Assembly: GCA_015657535.1 (NCBI GenBank)
Contig: JADHZB010000199.1
Span: 1-58,759, forward strand
Source: Nephromyces sp. MM_2019
Lineage: Eukaryota > Apicomplexa > Aconoidasida > Nephromycida
Length of the DNA: 58,759 nucleotides
Reading direction: 5' to 3'
In this document: one piece after another, positions 51,300 through 58,759 of the stretch
How the letters are laid out: each line of letters begins with the position of its first letter
Numbering within the stretch: the first letter of the stretch is position 1
Program-made: the position numbers and the translations under genes
Notes under the pieces: generated by a model
What the model was told of the DNA's origin: nothing
What the model saw: only the letters and a program-made list of their open reading frames with translations
The model's database searches: none

Positions 51300-53677
51300 T
51301 TAATGAGTGTTTACAGTTCCAGAGACATCTTGCCAATTGTTAAGCATAAGCTTTTGTAGGCACAAAAGAGCTTCTCTTGCAACTTCTCTGTTACATGTTA
51401 TTTACACAAAAAGGTATAAAAGCTTAGTTATTAAATCTAAACAGGGTAAAGAGGTTTTACCTTGTTTCATGATCAATGAAAAGAAGTACACCCTCTTTAA
51501 TTTTAAGTTTTTGGCATATTCTAATAAAGAATATTTATCAAATAGTTTATTATATTTTGAAATTCTCTATAAGTGGTGTCAAATGTAGCTAAGAGAATTT
51601 ATATTTTTATTGTCTTGCTCAAGTTTAGAATTGCTAAACCAGAAACGTATATATGAATTCACTAGAGCTTACTTCTTTCCAGCTGGGTGGAATCGAGCAA
51701 ACTCGCCAAGGTCGTAACAAGCAATGGATTGAGTTTCAGGATCAGTTGATTGGAGCAGCGCAAAGATCTTTCGAATAGCAAGAAATTCATCTTGTTCAAA
51801 ACTCATAACATTTTCTCTCCAAAATTTTTCTATTCAATAAGAGTTTATGCGAGTTCTAAAACATAAAAAAAACTAATAAACTAGATACCTGAATGAAGGA
51901 CGGACCATCTCAATTGCTTCTTATCAAGCTCACTACAGTACCTGCCAAAATTGCTGAAGAAGAAAATTTCCAAAGTATATTGTTAAAAATTTTTGGGATT
52001 GAAGTGTGCTTTAACAAACCTAAAGGTTTTGATTTTTTTATCGAGTTGATACTTGCCATCTTTTATCTCATCGTAAAGTTCATAATCTCTCCATTTTTCA
52101 TATTCAAGAATTGTTAAGATCTGGAAATTGTTAACATTCAATAGTTTTAAAGTGGCAATATCTTAGGTGCTTGGGAAAAGATTTGTTTACCCTGAAGACG
52201 TCATAGTTTATGAAAACTTCCACAATGTCATCATTTGACATGAAATTTTTGAGAGCTTTCACAAAAACTCGAACAATCTGAGTTTCAATAATGTTAAAAA
52301 CAAAAGATTAATTGTTATGAGTAATGATATAATTACTTTTTCTCGACGATTGTCTTTCATTATTTTACACATATCTGCATCCATTCCAGATTCATTTATT
52401 GTTGGGAGAAGGTTTGGTTCAAAAGATGCAAGCCAAGCACAAAACATTGCCCGGTATTGTTGATTAGGTGAAGATGAATAAGGATTCAAACATGATTTAA
52501 TACTAAGAATAAACGTAATAAGAAGATTTGGAAACTTAAAGCTAATTTTCTAATTGCCTTACAATTTAACACAGTCCTGATTTCCCCAGACAAAATTACG
52601 ATATTCAGCTGGATAAAAAAAATTATTAGAAATTAAATTTATATATGGTGTGAATGGGAAGTTCATCTGTAATTTCTATATCTTAAGTGGTAAATTAGGT
52701 TTTTATTTATCCTTAGTTGTTAATCTATTTGAAAAACCTACTATATTTGCAGAGATTGTTAAAGACATCCATCTTTCCGCTTTCAGATATCTTGGTTTGT
52801 TTTGTGGTCATGAGTGATATGAATGATTGGACACTTTCATCCGTGAATTTCTGAAATCTATTTCGGCTGAAAATATTGTTTTCAATTACAATGATTTGAA
52901 ATTATAAATGTGTTTCTTGTTGAATATTTTAGTATTTATACTTAATTACCACATAAAGGATGACAATAGGAAAGCTGCACGATCGGCAGAATAGGCATCT
53001 GCATTTGTGTTGAGTATTATTTGATTGAATGCTTTGTGGACATCAAAGTCTTCTAGGGTTTTGTAAACAAAATCATATCTTGCTGCGTTGTCTAAGTTAT
53101 ATAGAAAAGTTGAAGTGTATACCAAGAGTTCGATCTTAATAGAAAAATGTGATAATTATGTGGAAACATGATCGAATAAGGATTATGCTTTTTAGCAGTC
53201 TCTTATATTTGTAGCCTATTTACCTCTAACTAGTTCATATAGTAAAGTGAGCACATATTGGGATGGCTGAGGATCTGAAGCGAAATAAAGAACCTTCATC
53301 ATTGCCACTAATATTTCCGGATGCTTAAGAAGTATGAAAATAAAGAATCAATAGTTTCTTTAGCTGAAAATTAGATAAGAGGTGTACCTTTCGTATCATA
53401 TTATCAAGCATCTCATAACTGTATCCATGAACCCTTGATAAGATTTGTGCTTCTTCTTCAGTAATGGTTTTCGCACTTTCTACTCTTTTCCAATCCGGTG
53501 CATGTTTCATAATGGTATCTTGGTGTATCTGTGGTATTGATTACAGGAATGCTGTGATAACATCATTTTTTATTTAAATATCAGCAATTTTACTTGGTAT
53601 AAATTTACATCTTCAGAAGCGAGGTTGTTAAGCAAGCGCACTTGCTCAGTAGTCTCGTCAGTATTTCTGTTATTCAT
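51300..53677 (-). CDS. ATP6V1H: V-type ATPase subunit H
   Basis: Thirteen exons (53609-53677, 53388-53528, 53231-53323, 52950-53134, 52742-52866, 52563-52608, 52337-52502, 52191-52277, 52053-52120, 51889-51953, 51673-51829, 51461-51520, 51300-51387) give 449 residues with matching phases. Recognisable parts are QQYRAMFCAWLASFEP, IVRVFVKALKNFMSNDD, LEYEKWRDYEL, QLRWSVLHS followed by KFWREN, IACYDLGEFARFHPAGKK, and REALLCLQKLMLNNWQ at the end. These match the armadillo-like N-terminal and C-terminal domains of subunit H (yeast Vma13), which couples V1 to V0 and restrains free V1. The protein should sit on the cytosolic face of acidified organelles. The N-terminal third is more divergent. Confidence 0.95.
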
Positions 53678-56600
53678 TTTATTGCGGTTAGTCTAGATAA
53701 ATTTGCTGTAAGAGATAGTAGCAAATCTTGTGAATTATCAAAATGAGTAGCTAGTGTGCACAAAGTGTATATTGGTCATATCTTTTATAGGTGTATAAAT
53801 ATACTCATATAATATGGTATTTCAGCTTTTATGGGTATGTGCGTGAAGTAAGCATATGCCTTTACGTTAAGTATATATATATAAATATGTGCATATAATT
53901 GTTTATATATATAAAGCTTATTAGGTGTCTATGTGTGATGGGTATATAGTAAATGTCTGTAACATATACAAAACACACATAGCATCTATAGATTTATGCT
54001 TATGTATCTAGATATGCATTAGTAGGTAATAGACTTGATTGTACTTAACAAGATGAAATAAGTAATGTGTAAGTATTGGGGGAAATATGAATCAGGTGTA
54101 TGTTCAGATTACCTCTAAGATATTTGGTAATTGTCTTCTAGCTATGGTATGGTAATCAAATGTGTAGAAAAGATCTCATATAATATTTAGTATAGAGAAG
54201 CATATCTTAGTGGTATCGTTAAAATTCCAAGGTAAATTTCGATAGATAAAGTGTGTTATATATAGATATATATATAAAGTAAATATTAAAAAAAAATTGA
54301 GACCATAAACAAATGAATGTAATTGTTATGTGGTTATAAACCTAAAAATGGATCAGTATATTAGGCAATGTTGAGATGTTGTTGTAATCATTTAAATAAG
54401 ACATTAAATTTGCCTTTAAGTGAGTTAGATGAGGTGTAGATGCTTGACCAAAATTAAATTTTGTTAGTACTCGTTTTATCTAGTAATAATGTGTATGTAG
54501 GAAAGTTTATTTTTTATCAAAAATTAGTTGGGTGTCTATATCAAAACTGAATTATGTATGCTTCATACAAATTATGCAATAATAGATGAGTTTTAATCTC
54601 AAGGGTAAGTAAGTTGTTAGAACGCACGAGTATTTGTTTATTATACGATTCTAAGTTAAAGCGTTGTTATTAAATATGACTGTGCTATATTTACCTTAAT
54701 TCTAAAGAGCTCATATACGTATGTGTTAAATACATTTGAAGTTTGATGTTGTTACTCATACTATGAGCAAGGTGTGTGTGTATGTTAACGCATATAAATT
54801 CAAATGGTTGTTAGAATGCATGCCTAATACAAATGTAGACATCAAGATCGTTTGGTGTTTATTTAAATGTGTACATTTTTTTCGCTTTTTTATTCATAAC
54901 ACTTGGAAATAAGCAATAGCTTAAGAAGTGCTTTTTAGAGGTGTATTAACCAACTAGCTACTCTACTTTGCATGGCTTTGATTGTTTTTATAATAACTGT
55001 GCTTAATCTAATATTTTGTGTGCATATTTAAATCTTGAGTTAATTTACACTACTTGTAAAATATATATATGTGTGTTTGTATAGCAAATAAAATTGAGCA
55101 ATATTAATACATGTAATGTTTTATTATACATTTCTTTTTTGAATTAAATTACATATAGGAGTGCTTTTTATCAGTGTGTTTTAAATTTCGTGCTCTCAGG
55201 TATGTATAACTTGACAAATATTGTGTGCGTAGCTTAATAAACGAGTTAAGGTACAAACTTATGTACATAAAAAAATATATGATGTAAAATAAAGCTTGTA
55301 TATGTTGAGTTTATTGTTAAATTGATTTTAAATTATTCAACTAGATTTTGTAATATGAAACAAAAATATATCATGTATGAATTGTTTCTTACTACATCTG
55401 TGTTGTTAACACATCACTATATTTATTTGTGTAATGAGCCAGCCATCTTTGTCTTTTATTTGACTTTATAATAAGTTTTGGTTTTATTATATATTCAGAA
55501 TTTACAAAATAGAACTATTTCTTAACTGGTCTCAAATTAGGATATATTACGATATTGAATTTCGATTTATGAATTATTACAATGAATTGATATTGTTAAA
55601 TACAAAAGTTCGAGATTTCATAATAGCAATACAATATCTTATTCTACATAATACTTATATAACATTGAACATATGACTTAAATTGCAGTTAGAGTAATTA
55701 AAATGTTAATTTGAGTTATTGTTATATTTTACCTTGTTTTTTGTTTTGAACTTGATGTTTGGAAACTCATTTATCAATATCTCAATTTTATTAATCACAC
55801 AACTTGAAATCTCTACAAAAAATTGTTAAAATTTAAATTATTATAACCAATATATATATACGAACATACAATCAAAAAGAGTTTATCCGAATATATATAT
55901 GCATATTTATATTGTATATTATTTTACTCAATTACATAATGTATAATTGATAATAAGCTTATCAATTATACATTATCTTTATTTATATAATAAGGCAAAT
56001 ATGACCTATAATTAATAGAATTCTAGTTCAAATTCCTACCATTTTTTTGGAATTTAAAAAAAATGTAATAATTTATGTCCAGATTATACTGCAAGCTACA
56101 ATATAATGGTAAAACATATGTAAGCTATCAATAGGCATTCAATATAATAAATATCTATAAGCATACATGTATGCATGTTAGAGTCATAAATCTTTTGAGT
56201 ATAACAAACAAGTGATTCACAACGTGGGTGCTATTGCTATTAAATACTAATGACACGCTTCTTAAGCAAATCAAAGATGAACAAATATGTTAAAAGACCA
56301 CATGTATGTATACAAGTTAGTCGAAGACGCATTGGATATCTGAATATATGTATCAAAAAATGGTACATAGACCATTGGACTTATTTCTTCTTATACTAAG
56401 ATTCACCTAAAAAGAAAAATAAATGTAAATCCTCACTGACTGTGTTTCCACTTATTAGTTTCCACGAGTTAGAATCCTCTATATAAGTTATATGCAACTT
56501 CAACTACACCAAAGACAAGACATTTTTAAATGTATACTATTGGATTGTCTTCTTTCGCTTTTGAGGCAATGGAAAAAAATCTATTCTGAAACTTATTAGA

Positions 56601-56755
56601 TATGAATACAGGATTAAAATTGAATATAGTTTTATGACCCTTTATAAAAAAAATCATTTTTTTGCTAACATTTTACCCAATTTTTTGCATTTGCATACAC
56701 ACGCACATATATACAAATATATGTAATACATAGATTCATAATCACAACTCAGACA
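53678..56755. other. Divergent intergenic region with TG-to-CA switch
   Basis: About 3.1 kb between V-ATPase H (minus) and the right-edge gene (plus). From 53.75 to about 55.2 kb the + strand is TG-biased (GTATGTGCGTG, GGTGTGTGTGTATG, TGTGTGTTTG). From about 55.85 kb it shifts to AC-bias, ending with CATACACACGCACAT at about 56693-56707. No exon, tRNA or snRNA was recognised. Confidence 0.65.
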
Positions 56756-58742
56756 ATGGATCTTTCTTTCCCAAGGTTCGCATCCGTTGGATATATAGAG
56801 AAGCTGGCTAATGAATTATCAAATACTACAATAACTGACGATACAAAAATTGTATTAGATTACTCCGAAACCAACGATCCACCGATACTACTCTGCTTCA
56901 AAGAACAAGAACTCCCACAAAAGGATGGAAAAACTAATGTCATGTAAGTATAAATTCCGCAAATATACATATAAAACAATTTAGAGAACATCCACAACTC
57001 GTAGTTTCTGCTGGGATTTCAAAGCCTCAACTTTCCCGTATCTTCATTTCATGTATATACATTTTTGACAAAAATAAAAATAAAATTGAGAAATTATTCG
57101 ATATATAACATCCACTATTTTTTTCAAAATATTCGCATTGACTTTGTAAGATTAATCCTCAGCATGTTTATCAGATATCTTGGTATTAAGTGTGACCATT
57201 TTTTGTATACTATATTCCAAATATGATACACTTGTGAAATTTATGTACTGAAATATTTTTGATTAAGAAAAATTTCCTAAAATATGGGATTCAAAGTGTT
57301 TATCAAAGGAATGAAACATTCTATGCACTCACGAATTTCATGACGCTCAAATTAGTTAACTTATGATAATATTCACTATTTTGTTTATATTACAATTATA
57401 ATTCATTTGGTTACAACTTCTAATTCAATTCATACAGATTAGATATGACTGATGCGTCGATGCCACCCCAGTATCGTGTTCAAGTAGTATGTGTCAAAGA
57501 GAATGATAACATTACATTCTGGGGAAAATTTATTCGTATGTCGTCCTACCATGTCTATAAATCAAAGTAATTGCTTATGAAATCTTGAAAATAAAATAAA
57601 CATATTGATACCATTTCTCTCTTTATTAACCTAACTTACTTCAGGATGAGAATTATCCTCATCAGCTATGATCACACTGTTATAGAAGGTGATTACACAG
57701 ATTTAGCAGAACGACTTTCATCTATGTCACTGATCCCACATCCAGTATGTATAATTTATGTTTAAATAACTAATTTTCAAATTACAACTATAATTCTATT
57801 TTATAAGATTATATGTGTTTTGATAAATTTTAATTGGGAAAGGAAAATATTATGTATATCTTTTGATAGTATTTTCCAGAAATAAAAAGTTGATATATCT
57901 CGCATCTCAAATAAATATATTCATATATATATATATAATAACCATGTTTTTGTACTTGATCATTTAATATATATATATCAACTACAATTTTACACTTTAT
58001 TTCCATTTATAAGAAAATCTTTAAATGTAATATAAATTTTAGAAATTCAATGTAGAAGCTCACATGAACCGTATCCCTTCAATGACAAAGTAAGTTTCCT
58101 TGATTTAAGCAATTTCAAATAGTTTAATATGTAAGCACAGATATACATACACACACAACACACAACACACATACATACATACATACCTATACAACATATA
58201 TATATACATCCACATAACAGACATATGTGTATCTAAATATTTATAGCCCTCCTACACAACCTCCTCGTGCTCAAGAATATCAACCAATACGCAGTCCAAC
58301 TCGTTTAGATAATAATCATCATGAAATGTTCAATAAAAATACATATAATTATAATCAAATTAAACAAAATATTCAACCACAAAATGTACCTACACCTTAT
58401 GCTCACATGTCATCCAGCACACACCAACAACAACAACAACAACAACAGCAACAACAACAGCGAGTTGATCATTCAAATTATATGAATTCATATTCAAACA
58501 ATCATACAAATCCTTCATTTACAAATAATAATAATTATGGAATAAAAGATCCAAAACAAACACTTCCTTCTGAAAATAAAAATATATACAATCAACCTAA
58601 TCGCAACACACACTACACACCTAAAAGTTCATTTAATACAGAAGAAGAAGCCAATTCAAATTATGGACCTACACGATTAACTCCTCAAAACAAGAATCGA
58701 TCTAATATGGGTAAATATACATATTATGTATATGCTCTATAA
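56756..58742 (+). CDS. PolyQ-containing protein of unknown function (may continue past the window)
   Basis: Five exons (56756-56943, 57438-57566, 57645-57744, 58043-58089, 58247 to 58710 or 58742) splice in phase. The N-terminal 155 or so residues look like a compact alpha/beta domain (PQYRVQVVCVKEN, ITFWGKFIRM, MRIILISYDHTVIEG), perhaps Tudor-like, but I cannot assign it. The rest is Asn/Gln/Pro/Ser-rich and disordered, with a run of about 12 glutamines at 58427-58459. The frame reaches a stop at 58740-58742, but a good donor (GTAAAT) at 58711 makes it equally possible that another exon lies outside the window. No signal peptide. Confidence 0.65.
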
Positions 58743-58759
58743 TTATATATAAATATATA

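Overview
The window looks like nuclear DNA of an AT-rich, intron-rich unicellular eukaryote. Most genes are split by short canonical GT-AG introns (about 35 to 540 bp) into exons that can be as small as 24-70 nt. All reading frames use the standard code. Several predicted proteins carry signal peptides, and low-complexity Asn/Gln/His tracts are common. Together this suggests an apicomplexan, possibly a piroplasm-like lineage, but no diagnostic family was seen, so this is a low-to-moderate confidence inference. All spliced models below were rebuilt by hand from splice signals, reading-frame phase and recognisable domains.

Layout. 1-8.9 kb holds no recognised gene. It is an unusual block of degenerate simple repeats, TG-rich on the + strand up to about 4.56 kb and CA-rich from about 4.74 kb. 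Then come: a 1528-residue SPRY/polyglutamine protein (+, 8924-13510); clamp-loader subunit RFC2 (yeast Rfc4) (+, 15871-18212); an RWD-IMPACT protein (-, 18516-20214); a TrmA/RlmD-type RNA methyltransferase homologue whose catalytic motifs look eroded (+, 21094-23661); two convergent, unrecognised secretory-pathway proteins (+ 24945-26562; - 26646-28066); ribosome-biogenesis factor NSA2 (-, 28734-29906); a small heat-shock protein (-, 30892-31671); a probable mitoribosomal mL41 (-, 33025-33607); an unrecognised Thr/Pro/Asn-rich protein (+, 35141-37419); Rab7 (-, 37982-39895); DNA ligase I with an intron-split PIP box (+, 41612-46546); a large secreted histidine-rich protein (-, 47078-50814); V-ATPase subunit H (-, 51300-53677); and a polyQ-containing protein at the right edge (+, 56756 to about 58742 or beyond).

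How the genes relate. RFC2 and ligase I both serve lagging-strand DNA synthesis and repair. NSA2, mL41, IMPACT and the TrmA-like protein concern ribosomes and translation. Rab7 and V-ATPase H serve late endosomal/acidic compartments, which may include specialised secretory organelles. The genes are not arranged as an operon, and no RNA genes or mobile elements were recognised.

The most striking non-coding signal is a TG-to-CA strand switch. It is strongest at about 4.6 kb and recurs inside two divergent promoter regions (39.9-41.6 kb and 53.7-56.7 kb), with CA richness on the coding strand upstream of each gene. By this rule the left-hand TG block predicts a leftward-transcribed gene just beyond the window.
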